64,000 nucleotides of DNA, from the NCBI GenBank assembly GCA_020639115.1, contig JACKHG010000018.1, positions 11,462-75,461 on the forward strand, given 5' to 3'. The notes beneath the pieces were generated by a model. It made no database searches, had not been told where the DNA came from, and saw only the letters and a list, made by a program, of their open reading frames with translations. Of this stretch, positions 55,440 through 64,000 are shown in pieces. Within the stretch, counting starts at the first letter, position 1. Each line of letters begins with the position of its first letter. The DNA comes from Phycisphaerales bacterium (GTDB taxonomy: Bacteria; Planctomycetota; Phycisphaerae; UBA1845). Position numbers and translations under genes: made by a program.

Positions 55440-55911
55440 CGGCCTCGCTCGCTTTCAGTTGTTTGCGGATGATGCGCTGGATGCTGTCCACGCTGACCGC
55501 GGCGTGAAACTCCTCGTTGAGCGTAACCAGCGGCGCCAGGCCGCAGGCGCCCATGCACGCGACGACCTCGAGGCTGAAGGCGCCGTCACGCGTCGTCTGC
55601 CCCGCGTCGATCTTGAGCATGCGCTTGATCGTCTCCAGCAGCGCCAGCGACCCCTTCACGTGGCACGCCGTCCCGCGGCACACCGTGCAGTGCACGCGTC
55701 CCTTCGGCTGGAAACGGAACTGGTTGTAGAACGTGGCCACGCCGTACACCTTGCTGGCGGGCAGGTGCAACCGCTCGCCGATGCGGATCATTGCCTCCTG
55801 GGAAAGATAGCCCTGGCGGTCCTGCACCTCCTGCAGGATGGGAATGAGATGCTCGCGTCGCGGCTGGGCATATCCGTCCAGCACCGCGCCGACGTCATCG
55901 TTCGCAATCAT
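55423..55911 (-). CDS. hydC: Hydrogenase [2Fe-2S] subunit HydC (NuoE-like)
   Basis: 162 aa from ATG 55911, overlapping the rex stop by ATGA. NuoE-type fold: LIPILQEVQDRQGYLSQEA helices, then KVYGVATFYNQFRF. Cluster ligands are CTVCRGTAC and, later, ACMGACGLAP. It carries the 2Fe-2S cluster that joins HydB in the diaphorase part. The length matches NuoE/HndA proteins. Confidence 0.96.
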
Positions 55912-56585
55912 GCCGTTTCCTCCACCGCGCCGCTGTTCGGCCGCGCAAAGAAGCAGACCTTCTCGAGTTTCGCAGCGATATCCACGTGCTCGAGGTGGAC
56001 GCCGGGGGGCACGCGCAGCCGCCGCGGCGCGAAGTTCAGCACGCCCGTCACGCCCGCCTTCACCAACCGTTCGACGACCGCAGCCGCCTCGGCCCCGGGC
56101 GTCGCGATGATGGCGGTGCGGATGTTCTGCTGCTGTATCACCGTCTCCAGCTCCGCCATGTCGTGGCACCGCACGCCGTTGATCACCGTCCCGGTCTTCT
56201 CCGGGGCAACGTCGAACGCCGCTACGATCTTCGGCCGACCGACCGGCCCGAAATAGCCCAGCAGGGCGCGGCCCAGTTGGCCCACGCCGATCAGGGCCAC
56301 GCGATCCTCGCCCCCCGGATGCAGCAGCCCGACGATGTGGTCCCGCAGGGCCACCACGTCGTAGCCGCGGGCAGGGCTGCCGGTGTGCCCGATCAGCATG
56401 ATGTCCCGGCGGACCTGGGGCGCGGTCAGATGGAGCATGGCTGCCAGTTCGTGGGAGAAGGCGCGGGTGCGGCCCTCGGCCTGGAGGCGTTCCATGAGCC
56501 GCCGGTAGCTGATCAGGCGCGCCACGGTGGCCTCAGGCAGGGCTGACTGGTTCGAAATCCCGGTTTGCAGGGGTCTGTGCGTCAT
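55908..56585 (-). CDS. rex: Redox-sensing transcriptional repressor Rex
   Basis: 225 aa. A winged-helix N-terminus (LISYRRLMERLQAEG, AAMLHLTAPQVRRDIMLIG) is followed by a Rossmann domain for NAD(H) with VALIGVGQLGRALLGY. ATPGAEAAAVVERLVKAGV and GVLNFAPRRL are conserved in Rex. Rex binds its operators when NADH is low and lets go when NADH rises. It is the first gene of the hyd operon, and two Rex-type operators lie directly upstream, so it should repress itself and the hydrogenase. Confidence 0.96.
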   Translation of the reverse strand: MTHRPLQTGISNQSALPEATVARLISYRRLMERLQAEGRTRAFSHELAAMLHLTAPQVRRDIMLIGHTGSPARGYDVVALRDHIVGLLHPGGEDRVALIGVGQLGRALLGYFGPVGRPKIVAAFDVAPEKTGTVINGVRCHDMAELETVIQQQNIRTAIIATPGAEAAAVVERLVKAGVTGVLNFAPRRLRVPPGVHLEHVDIAAKLEKVCFFARPNSGAVEETA

Positions 56586-56586
56586 G

Positions 56587-56604
56587 CTGTTAATCTCTTC
56601 ACAA
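56587..56604 (-). promoter_or_regulatory. Rex operator, proximal
   Basis: On the minus strand TTGTGAAGAGATTAACAG matches 16 of 18 positions of the published TTGTGAA-N4-TTCACAA Rex consensus, counting the four free ones. It ends one base before the rex start codon, over the ribosome-binding region. Confidence 0.75.
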
Positions 56605-56631
56605 TGTTAGTCGACTAACAAAAGACGTCAA
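56604..56631 (-). promoter_or_regulatory. Sigma70-like promoter of the hyd operon
   Basis: On the minus strand TTGACG (56631-56626), a 16-base spacer and TAACAT (56609-56604). Both Rex-type operators overlap the spacer, the -10 or the start region. Transcription would begin near 56597, inside the proximal operator. Confidence 0.5.
56605..56620. promoter_or_regulatory. Rex operator, distal (perfect palindrome)
   Basis: TGTTAGTCGACTAACA is a perfect 16-bp palindrome, consistent with the TTGTTA-N6-TAACAA form of Rex sites. It lies across the spacer and the edge of the -10. Confidence 0.75.
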
Positions 56632-57258
56632 TCCACCAAATTACCGCCAGTCCGGTAATCCGCGGCATCGCGCCAACCCACCCTCGCCCCCCCCCAAAAA
56701 AACCTCCGGACGATTTCCCGCCCCAGGTCGGTGCCCCTTGCCGCACAACCCGGAACCCTCCGGGTGGCGGAGCCGCAGGCAACGTCCAGGTACGCGTCTG
56801 CCCCCCGGATCGCTCCGCAACGCCCCCGGCATGCCGGGCCCCTCCGCCGGCGGCGGGGCGGGTGAATTACCCAGTCGGCGCAACCTCCCGCACGGCGCCT
56901 GCGGCGCGAGCGTCTGGGTCGTCTTCTCATCCCTGCGGCGTAGCCGCTGCGGCGCTCCGCGTCCTGTTTGGTTTTGCCAATTGTGTTTTCGCAAGGATGT
57001 GCCGCCGGTTCACCGTCGCTGAACACGCCGATAAATTCCGCGCCGGGCGCGCGACGCACGCGCGCCACTTGCGTCATCACTCATAGTCGGTCACTTCATC
57101 GCCACTCGATTCGCTGGCCTGACTCGACGCCGTGCGGCTGGCCTCTGCACCGCGTCGCCGAATCCCCAGGAACCCAAGGGCGCTTGTCCGCACCCGCAAC
57201 GCCGGCGCGTGTCCGGTGGGGGAGCGCTGCGCGCCCACTTTTTGGAAAGGAACTTGTC
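56632..57258. other. Long intergenic region without a clear gene
   Basis: About 630 bases between divergent transcription units. It holds a run of nine C followed by seven A (near 56690) and a perfect 14-bp palindrome CCCGGCATGCCGGG at 56825-56838. Open frames across it are Arg/Ala-rich in every frame and do not look coding. It should contain the promoter of the secreted protein gene at 57259, which I could not place. Confidence 0.5.
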
Positions 57259-57825
57259 ATGAACCGCACCCTGATCGCGATCGCCGCAACCGCAATCACA
57301 CTCGCCGCCGTCGCGCCCGCGCACGCCGGCTGGCCGGCGGACCGCACCGCCACCTACACCCTGCGCGCCGTGCCCACCAGCGAAACGAGCGACATCATCT
57401 TTACCGTGGAGTTCGAACTCACCGCCATCGACATGGACGGCGACGACGTGGGCTGGCGCATTCTCAGCGCGACCTTCGCCGAGACCGACACGAACGGAGT
57501 CGCCATCCGCTCCTGGACGAAGAACGACCCGGGTATCGATACGCCCGACGGCCTCTGGTGGATCAGCCACGACGACGGCACCGCGCCCACCGCGGACGAG
57601 TTCACCGACGTGCCCTACCTGTCCGGCCGCGCCGATGCCAACGCGGGCAACGATCCCGACCTGGACTACGTGCTCGCGGCCGGCACGCTCGCCCAGCAGT
57701 ACCGGACAATGTTCAGTGGGTCAGTGACCGCGCTCGACTCGTACTTCCACGAGGTCGAGGCATCCCAGGCGCTGATCGATGACGATGATGAGCCGATCGA
57801 AATCGGCGGTTCCCCAAACGTCTGA
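57259..57825 (+). CDS. Small secreted protein of unknown function
   Basis: 188 aa. ATG 57259 has GGAAAGGA upstream. A clear signal peptide (MNRTLIAIAATAITLAAVAP then AHAG) is followed by a beta-rich acidic domain (TATYTLRAVPTSETSDIIF, VEFELTAIDMDGDDVGW). Many Asp/Glu in the second half (NAGNDPDLDYVLAA, DDDDEPIEI) suggest metal binding or an extracellular acidic surface. I recognise no family. It ends 50 bases before the convergent kinase gene. Confidence 0.8.
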   Translation: MNRTLIAIAATAITLAAVAPAHAGWPADRTATYTLRAVPTSETSDIIFTVEFELTAIDMDGDDVGWRILSATFAETDTNGVAIRSWTKNDPGIDTPDGLWWISHDDGTAPTADEFTDVPYLSGRADANAGNDPDLDYVLAAGTLAQQYRTMFSGSVTALDSYFHEVEASQALIDDDDEPIEIGGSPNV

Positions 57826-57874
57826 GTCGCAACCATCACGATCGGCTGGCGTCTGGCCGGATGGGGCCCGCATC

Positions 57875-60727
57875 CTATTGCTTCCAGCCCTCGGTCAGAC
57901 GCCGGACGATCAGCAGACGGTTGCCGTCGATGGCTTCCGCGCATTCGTCGTACAGACCGTCCATGTCCGTGAGCAGCGGCGTGCCGCGCAGATTCCACAA
58001 CAGCCCATCCGCCTCGTCGAGCAGTCTCTGCGCCTCGGCATAGCTTTCCAGCGTGCGCTGGCGGATATGCCAGGCGGCCATGTTGTTCAGGCACCAAATC
58101 ACCTTCACGTGTCGATCGCCCACCTCCGGCTGCAGCGTGCGCAACTGGACGGCGAGGTCGAACTGAGCGACCGAGTGCTGCCAGGACGCCTCGTACCGCT
58201 TCAATTGGGCCAGGCACGAGGCCAGACGCCCGTGGGTGTACGCCGTCGCATCAAGGTACGCCAGGTTGTTGGGGTCGCGGTCGAGCAGCTCCTCATCGAT
58301 ATCGAGCGCCTGCTCCAGATCCGTCAGCCCCTCCTCGGCATCGCCGCTGAGTTGGCGCGCATAACCTCGCGTGGCCAGGGCCAGGCCGCGCGACCGGAGC
58401 GACTCAGCGCTTTCCGGCTCCAAGACGACAAGCCGATCTGCCAGTTCCACCATGGCGGAGGCCGGCCCTACCGCGGCAGGATGGTCGCCCTCCAAATGCC
58501 TGGCATTAATCAGGTGTCGGTTGGCGACAATCAGGTCCCGGCACCACATGGCGTTTTGCGGCTCGGCCCGCACCAGATTGTCACCCAGCGCAACGGCCTC
58601 CGTGGCGCGGTCGGCCGATTCCGCGTATTCCTTCTGATCACGCAACACGCCCGCCAGCGCAGTCAGCGTCACCATCGTCTTGTACTGCACTTGCACGTCT
58701 TGCGGCCGCTCGGCAATCAGGATGGAACGGATCGCAATCGCCTCTTCCAGTGACGCTCGCGCCCTGGCGCCATCACCCAGCCAGATGCGGACCTGTCCGT
58801 CCCAGTTCAGCGCGTCCGCACTCAGGCCCTGCCAACGCGGCTCTTTGAGAACGTTGGGATCCGGGAGCGTTTCCAGAATTGCCAGCGCTTCATCAATCGG
58901 CTCCACCGCCGCTTCGATCTCGCCCTGCCGCCACTCGACCCGGGCCAGCTCCACCAGGTCCTGGCAAAGCTCATGCAGCGCGTCCTCCGGTGGGGCGGTG
59001 GCCTCCAGCAGCCGCGCCACCGCAACCGCCTCACGCATGTCTTCCGCGGGCTCAGCCGAAACGCCGGAGCGCTTGCGGTACAGTCGCGACAGCGTGAACA
59101 GGTCCTCGTCGCTCGCCGTTTCGAGCGTTTGCCCGTCGAGAATCGTCTCGATCAATGCCGCATAAATCTCGTGAGCCTCGCTGGATCGCCCCGTCGCCGC
59201 AGCCACATCACCCTGCTTCTCGTGCAGCGAACGCAGCACGCCGTCCATCGCGACGTCCGACGCCACCAGCGGCTCGAGCGCATCCAGGTTCGCCGCCACC
59301 GTCTTGAGCAGGTGCTCGCGGGCCGCCGTGCCGCCTGCGAGCGGCGCGATCGTGTTGTCGATCTCGGTCACCACATCGTCGAGCGTCCCCTGCGCGAGTA
59401 TCGCCACCTGGCGGGCGTTGTCGCGCTCCGCGCGGGCCTGCAGCCAGAAATCGATGCTGACCACTGCGGCGATCAGCATCACGACGGCGATGGCGGATGC
59501 CGCGACCAGGTGGCGGCGATACCGCTTCAGCGCCTTGCGCAACAGGTACGCGCCCTGGTCCGCGCGGGCGCTGACCGCGTCCCCGCGCAGGTACGCATCC
59601 AGGTCGGCGACCATGTGGTCCGCCGATGGGTAGCGCTCCTCCTTGTCCTTGGCCAGCGCCTTCGCGACGATCGCCTCGAGGTCGTCGTCAAGCTCCGCGC
59701 GCTTCGGCAGCCCGGTCCACCCGTCATCCACCGCCACGTCGCGGAGGTGCCGCGGCGGCTCGCGCAGGATGCGGCTGCGCGACTGCTCGCGCGTCCCGGA
59801 CAAATCGTAGGGGTACTCCCCGGTGAGCAGTTCGAAGAGCACGACGCCCATGGCGTAGATGTCGCCGCGCACGTCCACTTCATCGAAGCCCGTCGCCTGC
59901 TCGGGGCTCAGGTAGGGCAGCGTGCCGACGACGTGCCCGATCATCGAGATGCCGTCGTCATCATCGCCGGCGCTGGAAAGCGCCTTGGCCAGTCCGAAGT
60001 CGAGAATCTGCGGGGCGCCCTCGGCGTCGATGAGCAGGTTGGTCGGTTTGAGGTCGCGGTGGATCACGCCGCGCTGGTGGGCCCGGCTGATCGCCCGCAT
60101 CGTCTCCGCCACGAGGCCCACGCGCTCGCGGGCCGAATGGCAGTTGAGCAGCGCGTAGTCGTCGATGGCCATGCCGTCGACGTACTGCATCACGAAAAAA
60201 TACTGTCCCTGCACGACGCCGCTGTCATACACCTGCACGATATTGGGTAATTGCAGGTGCGACGTGAGCTTGATCTCCCGCTCGAAACGCTGCCGGCGGC
60301 GCTCGCTCGCCACCGCGCCGTCGTGCATCACCTTCACCGCCACGAGCCGGTGCGTGGAGACCTGCAACGCCTTGAACACCGTGCCCTGGCCGCCCGCGTG
60401 GATCACCTCCAGAAAACGGTAGCCCGGCATCTCCCGGTTCAGCGTGTCCAGCAGGCCGCCCGCCGGAGCCTGCGGCGAGGCCGGACCGGCTGCGTCCTCG
60501 TCAGCCGCCGCCTCCGCGTCGAGAATCGCCTGCAGCGTCGCCAACTGCTCGCCCAACTCCGGCATCAGGTCCGTGTGCAAACGCCGCAGATCGTCCCAGC
60601 CAATCCGCTCTCCCGCCTCGAGCCGCTCCGTGACCGCGTCGATGATCGTCGCGATGCGCACGGCACGATCGTCCGTGGCGCTCGGCCGTGCGTCCATTCC
60701 GGTGCTGGTTCCTCGGTCGGTGATCAT
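57875..60727 (-). CDS. Serine/threonine protein kinase with membrane anchor and TPR-like C-terminus
   Basis: 950 aa. The kinase domain covers about residues 108-385: AGGQGTVFKAL loop, VAVKVMHD with the ATP-binding Lys, HRDLKPTNLLID, ILDFGLAK and TLPYLSPEQATG. A single membrane span (LVAASAIAVVMLIAAVVSI, about 405-425) follows. The outer 520 residues are helical repeats of TPR type (NLAYLDATAYTHGRLASCLA and others). This layout is common in planctomycetes. The start overlaps the ECF sigma gene by four bases (ATGA), so the kinase and sigma factor are probably one signalling unit, with the extracellular repeats as the sensor. Confidence 0.94.
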   Translation of the reverse strand: MITDRGTSTGMDARPSATDDRAVRIATIIDAVTERLEAGERIGWDDLRRLHTDLMPELGEQLATLQAILDAEAAADEDAAGPASPQAPAGGLLDTLNREMPGYRFLEVIHAGGQGTVFKALQVSTHRLVAVKVMHDGAVASERRRQRFEREIKLTSHLQLPNIVQVYDSGVVQGQYFFVMQYVDGMAIDDYALLNCHSARERVGLVAETMRAISRAHQRGVIHRDLKPTNLLIDAEGAPQILDFGLAKALSSAGDDDDGISMIGHVVGTLPYLSPEQATGFDEVDVRGDIYAMGVVLFELLTGEYPYDLSGTREQSRSRILREPPRHLRDVAVDDGWTGLPKRAELDDDLEAIVAKALAKDKEERYPSADHMVADLDAYLRGDAVSARADQGAYLLRKALKRYRRHLVAASAIAVVMLIAAVVSIDFWLQARAERDNARQVAILAQGTLDDVVTEIDNTIAPLAGGTAAREHLLKTVAANLDALEPLVASDVAMDGVLRSLHEKQGDVAAATGRSSEAHEIYAALIETILDGQTLETASDEDLFTLSRLYRKRSGVSAEPAEDMREAVAVARLLEATAPPEDALHELCQDLVELARVEWRQGEIEAAVEPIDEALAILETLPDPNVLKEPRWQGLSADALNWDGQVRIWLGDGARARASLEEAIAIRSILIAERPQDVQVQYKTMVTLTALAGVLRDQKEYAESADRATEAVALGDNLVRAEPQNAMWCRDLIVANRHLINARHLEGDHPAAVGPASAMVELADRLVVLEPESAESLRSRGLALATRGYARQLSGDAEEGLTDLEQALDIDEELLDRDPNNLAYLDATAYTHGRLASCLAQLKRYEASWQHSVAQFDLAVQLRTLQPEVGDRHVKVIWCLNNMAAWHIRQRTLESYAEAQRLLDEADGLLWNLRGTPLLTDMDGLYDECAEAIDGNRLLIVRRLTEGWKQ

Positions 60728-61344
60728 GGCATGGGTGGATGCTGGTCGCGCGTCGCGAGCGTCGTGCCCGCGTCGCTGAAAAATCGGGATGCCGAGCGCA
60801 GCTCGGTACGCAGCTTCCGCATCCCGCGGGTCAGCAGCCCGCGCACCGCGGGAATCGACCGGTCAATCTCTCGAGAAATCTGCTCGTACGACATCCCCTG
60901 GATGTGCCGCATGCGCACCACGCGCCCCAGGTCCTCCGGTATGCACTCCAGCGCCGATTGCAACAACCGCACCGCCTCGCCCACCGCCACCTCGGTGCTC
61001 GGCGATGTCCGCGAACTCGCCACGCGGTTGAACAGATCGAGAAATGTCGTCTGCTCCGCCGCCATCCGCGCCGGCCGCTGCCGACCGCCACGCTTCACCG
61101 CCTGGTGCGCCCGCAACTGGTCCACCAGCACGCTCGACGTGAGCGTCAGCAACCAGCGGTCGAACGAATCAATGGCTTCGCCTCCGCCGTCGCGCAGGAA
61201 GCGGTGGGCCCGGATCCAGACCTCCTGGAGGATGTCATCCGGCGCAATGGTCCGCTTCATCTCCAGCGGCAGACGCCGGTTGATGTACGCGCGGAGCATC
61301 GGTGCCCGGCTGAAGAGTTCGCGATTGATTTTGGTGCTGACCAT
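60724..61344 (-). CDS. RNA polymerase ECF sigma factor paired with a kinase
   Basis: 206 aa. Region 2: RAYINRRLPLEMKRTIAPDD, ILQEVWIRAHRFL, FDRWLLTLTSSVLVDQLRAH. Region 4: LECIPEDLGRVVRMRHIQGM and the helix-turn-helix YEQISREIDRSIPAVRGLLTRG. It resembles the ECF groups found next to serine/threonine kinase genes in planctomycetes, where phosphorylation is thought to control the sigma factor. No anti-sigma gene is adjacent. The C-terminal 25 residues are extra and end in HPPMP. Confidence 0.92.
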   Translation of the reverse strand: MVSTKINRELFSRAPMLRAYINRRLPLEMKRTIAPDDILQEVWIRAHRFLRDGGGEAIDSFDRWLLTLTSSVLVDQLRAHQAVKRGGRQRPARMAAEQTTFLDLFNRVASSRTSPSTEVAVGEAVRLLQSALECIPEDLGRVVRMRHIQGMSYEQISREIDRSIPAVRGLLTRGMRKLRTELRSASRFFSDAGTTLATRDQHPPMP

Positions 61345-62047
61345 CGACTGCGTACCTGCACGACCCCGAGTTTATCCTGCCTCGGCTGTCCATGCGCTGA
61401 TGCTCGAAATGACGCAGGAGACTCGATCGAACTGTTGACGCGGCGACCCGCCTGAGCGGGCCACATCCCCGCTCAAGCGCATCACATCAGAGTATCTACC
61501 ATGATTATGTCGATCAATCCCCGATTCTGTCACAAAACTAGAGCACGCCAGGGTTGTCCAGGCGCGCAACCTACTGCTAGATAAACAATTGCGGATAATG
61601 CGCCCCCTTGCCGCCGGGCGGCGCAATTCAACACCAACCACATGCCCATAATCCAAAGAGATGAGAATAGGGAAGCGGGAAAAAAGGGGCGGAGGGGTCA
61701 GGCGTTGGCTCGCTTGCCAGCGAGTGGTCGGGTTCCAAGCCGACCCCTCCAAGGTCTGTGCGCCAAGCACAAATAGCGCAGACACCCTGGCATTGTTTGC
61801 CAGCGCACCTACGCTTTCGGCCCGGCGTCTGCACGTCTCCCAGTCAGTTCGACGCAAAGCAGGCGCAGCGCGCGCGCTCCACATCTACTTTTTTTTCGCT
61901 CGTCGGACCCTGGTCTCGGACATCCCCTGGAAGCACTCGAGCAGCTCCGCGCTAAAGTGCACACCCCCACACTCCGCCGGCCCGGACGCCATCCGCGACA
62001 GTTTCTCGCAATTGTGTCGGTAGACGCCGCCGGATACGCTTCGCGCC
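61345..62047. other. Long intergenic region without a clear gene
   Basis: About 700 bases between the divergent sigma gene and ABC transporter gene. It is less GC-rich than its surroundings near 61490-61620 (for example CTAGATAAACAATT at 61578-61591). I see no convincing coding frame, stable hairpin or RNA gene. Frames open for 100-170 codons read as Arg/Ser/Pro-rich random sequence. Confidence 0.5.
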
Positions 62048-62977
62048 ATGCCGGCCATCATCGAAACCCACCAACTGCGCAAGCACTACGGCAAGGTGGC
62101 CGCCCTGCGCAACGTCAGCCTGACGATGGAGCCCGGCGTCGTGGGCTTGCTCGGCCCGAATGGTGCCGGCAAGAGCACCCTCCTCAGCGTCCTGCTCGGC
62201 CAGGTGCCCTCCACCGGTGGCTCGGCGAAGGTGCTCGGCTTCGACGTCGCCCGCGAGCAGTTCCGCATCCGCCGCCGCATCGGCTTCATGCCCGAAAACG
62301 ACTGCCTGATCGCCGGATTCACCGGTATCGGCTACGTGCACTACTGCGGACGGCTCGCCGGCATGAGCCATGCAGCCGCCATGCAGCGCGGCCACGAGGT
62401 GCTCGACTACGTCGGCCTGGGCGAGGCCCGCTATCGGCCTGGCGAGGAGTACTCAGCCGGCATGAAGCAACGCCTCAAGCTGGCCCAGGCCCTCGTGCAC
62501 GATCCCGACCTCCTCTTCCTCGACGAACCGACCAACGGCATGGACCCCCAGGGCCGCGTGCTCATGCTCGACCTCATCCGCGACCTCGGTCGCTGCGGGA
62601 TCAGCGTGCTGCTCTCCAGCCACCTGCTGCCGGACGTCGAGCGCGTCTGCCAGCGCGTCGTGATCATGGCCAACGGCGACGTCCTGGCCCAGGGCGACAT
62701 CGCCAACATGCGCACGCCGCATCCCACCCGCTACGCCGTTACCGTCCTGCCGGGCGCCGACCGCGCCTTCGAGCAGGCCCTGCGCGAACGCAGCGTCCGG
62801 GTGGAGGCGGCCAAGCCCAGCGGCACGTTCGCGATCGAACTACCCGGGGTCAACACCCAGCACCTGGTGTACGAGGCGGCACGGGAGGCTGCTGCAACCG
62901 TCTCGGGCCTGGCGCCGGAACGCAGCTCGCTCGAAGCGATGTTCATGGCAGCGATCCGGAGGCAGGACGCGGCATGA
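62048..62977 (+). CDS. ABC transporter ATP-binding protein
   Basis: 309 aa. Walker A LLGPNGAGKSTLL, Q-loop GFMPEND, signature YSAGMKQRLKLAQALVHD, Walker B LLFLDEPTNGMDP and H-loop LLSSHLL. It resembles the exporter-type or CcmA/NatA-like class (DrrA family), with a 75-residue C-terminal extension. No Shine-Dalgarno precedes ATG 62048. The stop overlaps the permease start (ATGA at 62974-62977), so the two form one transporter. The cargo is unknown. Confidence 0.95.
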   Translation: MPAIIETHQLRKHYGKVAALRNVSLTMEPGVVGLLGPNGAGKSTLLSVLLGQVPSTGGSAKVLGFDVAREQFRIRRRIGFMPENDCLIAGFTGIGYVHYCGRLAGMSHAAAMQRGHEVLDYVGLGEARYRPGEEYSAGMKQRLKLAQALVHDPDLLFLDEPTNGMDPQGRVLMLDLIRDLGRCGISVLLSSHLLPDVERVCQRVVIMANGDVLAQGDIANMRTPHPTRYAVTVLPGADRAFEQALRERSVRVEAAKPSGTFAIELPGVNTQHLVYEAAREAAATVSGLAPERSSLEAMFMAAIRRQDAA

Positions 62978-64000
62978 GCACGCTCAGCTCCAACCTGACC
63001 GGCCCGACGCGCTATCGCCGCTGGACACGTGCGGAGCGGGCCGGCACGCCCCGAGGCATCCGCGGCGTGCTGGCCCGGCTGGCATGGTTGCGGGGGTTCG
63101 GTTCGGGTACGTGGTTCGCAATCGTGCGCGCCGGAGTCAAGCGGGCGAACAAGGATGCGCAGCTCCGCTTCCTGCTGTGGTTCGGACTCTCGTTTGTCGC
63201 GGGTACGACCGGCCTGTTCTATGCGCTGGCGACGCTCGAGATTCTGGCCGGTTCGCCGCAGGCACGCGGGCTCTACGACATGGCCCGGGGGCTGCTCGGC
63301 GTGGACCTCAGCGGCGTGCAGCGCGTTGGGGAATTCCGAGAACTGCTCTGGCGGACGGTCTACCTGCTGACGCTCAAGGTACAGCTCTTCTGGGTGATGA
63401 CGACGGTGTCGCGCGTCGGTCCGCAGTTGATCGCGCAGGATATCCGCACGCGCGCCCTGCCCATCTACTTCTCGAAGCCGGTGACGCCGCGGACCTACCT
63501 GCTGGGCAAGTGGCTCATCCTGGCGGTGGTCGTCGGTCTCGTGACCTTCGTGCCCAACCTGCTGTCGCTCACGCTCGGCGTGATGGTGACGGGCGGTCTC
63601 GCGACGTGGGCGCAGACGCTGCACCTCGCGGGCGACCTGGCGCTCGCCAGCGGGGGAATCATGGTGCTCGCCGGCCTGCTGATCCTGGCGCTGTCCTCGC
63701 TGTCGGCGGACAAACGCTACGTGAGCGTCGCGTGGTTCGCCCTATGCATCCTGCCGGTGATCGCCCAGGGGATCATCAATGAAAACGTACCGCGCGACGC
63801 ACGCGCCCACTGGCTCGGCAGCATCTCCATCTACGGCGACTGCAACGTGCTGATCGGCTGGCTGTTCGACATGCGCAGCCGCTTCGACGCGAGTGGTCTG
63901 CCGTCGGAGGCGTGCGCGCGGGCCGTGCCGCCCCAACTCCAAACCCACAAACCCCCGCTCGGGGGGGGTGGCGTGTGTGTTGTGGCGCCGGTGGGGTTGA
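62974..64000 (+). CDS. ABC transporter permease, 3' end outside the window
   Basis: At least 342 codons, open to the window edge. The start overlaps the ATPase gene. Membrane spans include LRFLLWFGLSFVAGTTGLFY, WLILAVVVGLVTFVPNLLSL, GIMVLAGLLILALSSL and VAWFALCILPVIAQGI. SRVGPQLIAQDIRTRALPIY and FSKPVTPRTYLLGKW are typical of ABC-2 permeases. From about 63940 the sequence is rich in runs of C and G, and the reading there is uncertain. Confidence 0.88.
   Translation, partial: MSTLSSNLTGPTRYRRWTRAERAGTPRGIRGVLARLAWLRGFGSGTWFAIVRAGVKRANKDAQLRFLLWFGLSFVAGTTGLFYALATLEILAGSPQARGLYDMARGLLGVDLSGVQRVGEFRELLWRTVYLLTLKVQLFWVMTTVSRVGPQLIAQDIRTRALPIYFSKPVTPRTYLLGKWLILAVVVGLVTFVPNLLSLTLGVMVTGGLATWAQTLHLAGDLALASGGIMVLAGLLILALSSLSADKRYVSVAWFALCILPVIAQGIINENVPRDARAHWLGSISIYGDCNVLIGWLFDMRSRFDASGLPSEACARAVPPQLQTHKPPLGGGGVCVVAPVGL

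Noticed and set aside
56628..57080. A 150-codon minus-strand open frame upstream of rex
   Set aside because: Arg/Gly-rich in low-complexity DNA; it also overlaps the -35 of the hyd promoter region.
61661..62023. A 120-codon plus-strand open frame in the long gap
   Set aside because: Ser/Arg/Ala-rich without hydrophobic core or motif, and no ribosome-binding site.

Overview
The window reads as GC-rich chromosomal DNA from a planctomycete (Planctomycetota, possibly Phycisphaerae-like). This is inferred from family content, not from a marker gene. The pointers are a serine/threonine kinase gene overlapping an ECF sigma gene (57875-61344), a DUF1571 protein (2027-2935), secreted proteins with Cys-rich or calcium-type repeats and dockerin-like ends (12499-16449, 28762-32925), PEP-CTERM-like tails (33006-37071) and a CRxCGYNL...CPECG zinc ribbon (11241-12254). 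I see no rRNA, tRNA, CRISPR array or insertion sequence.

Layout. 1-8 kb: end of an unknown gene, a PAS histidine kinase, a possible structured leader RNA before a DUF1571 protein, an NAD-dependent epimerase and a 1248-aa MscS-family channel. 8-21 kb: a single-chain Lys4-like homoaconitase/isopropylmalate dehydratase flanked by 7-bp repeat arrays, an HD-like protein, a membrane protein, a secreted subtilase with four 159-bp repeats, a hybrid histidine kinase and a TPR protein. 20-24.5 kb (minus strand): an hsp20-lon-rlmN operon in which the middle of lon carries at least a dozen apparent frameshifts and the Lon C-terminus is a histone-H1-like Lys/Arg tail. 24.6-28.6 kb: panB, a BFN-domain protein, a galactokinase-like GHMP kinase and moaA. 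28.7-37.1 kb (minus strand): a tandemly duplicated cassette of a secreted SUMF1-domain protein plus a DUF3604 metallohydrolase. One metallohydrolase copy is truncated and the other is split by an in-frame TAG. 37-44 kb: small TPR and coiled-coil proteins, a PilT-type ATPase, an AsmA-like protein, a sigma/zinc anti-sigma pair and a YihY membrane protein.

44.3-56.6 kb is the most coherent system. It is a ten-gene minus-strand operon: rex, hydC, hydB, hydA, a sensory hydrogenase-like histidine kinase, a response regulator, a receiver-histidine kinase, hydE, hydG and hydF. It encodes a trimeric NAD(H)-linked [FeFe] hydrogenase and all three H-cluster maturases. It also encodes the NADH/NAD+ repressor Rex and a second sensory branch built on a degenerate hydrogenase domain. 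Two Rex-type operators lie between the rex start codon and a sigma70-like -35 element, so the operon is probably controlled by its own redox sensor. The three signalling proteins share no DNA-binding output domain.

56.6-64 kb: a small secreted protein, the TPR serine/threonine kinase with its ECF sigma factor, a long gap, and an ABC ATPase with its overlapping permease, which runs off the end of the window.
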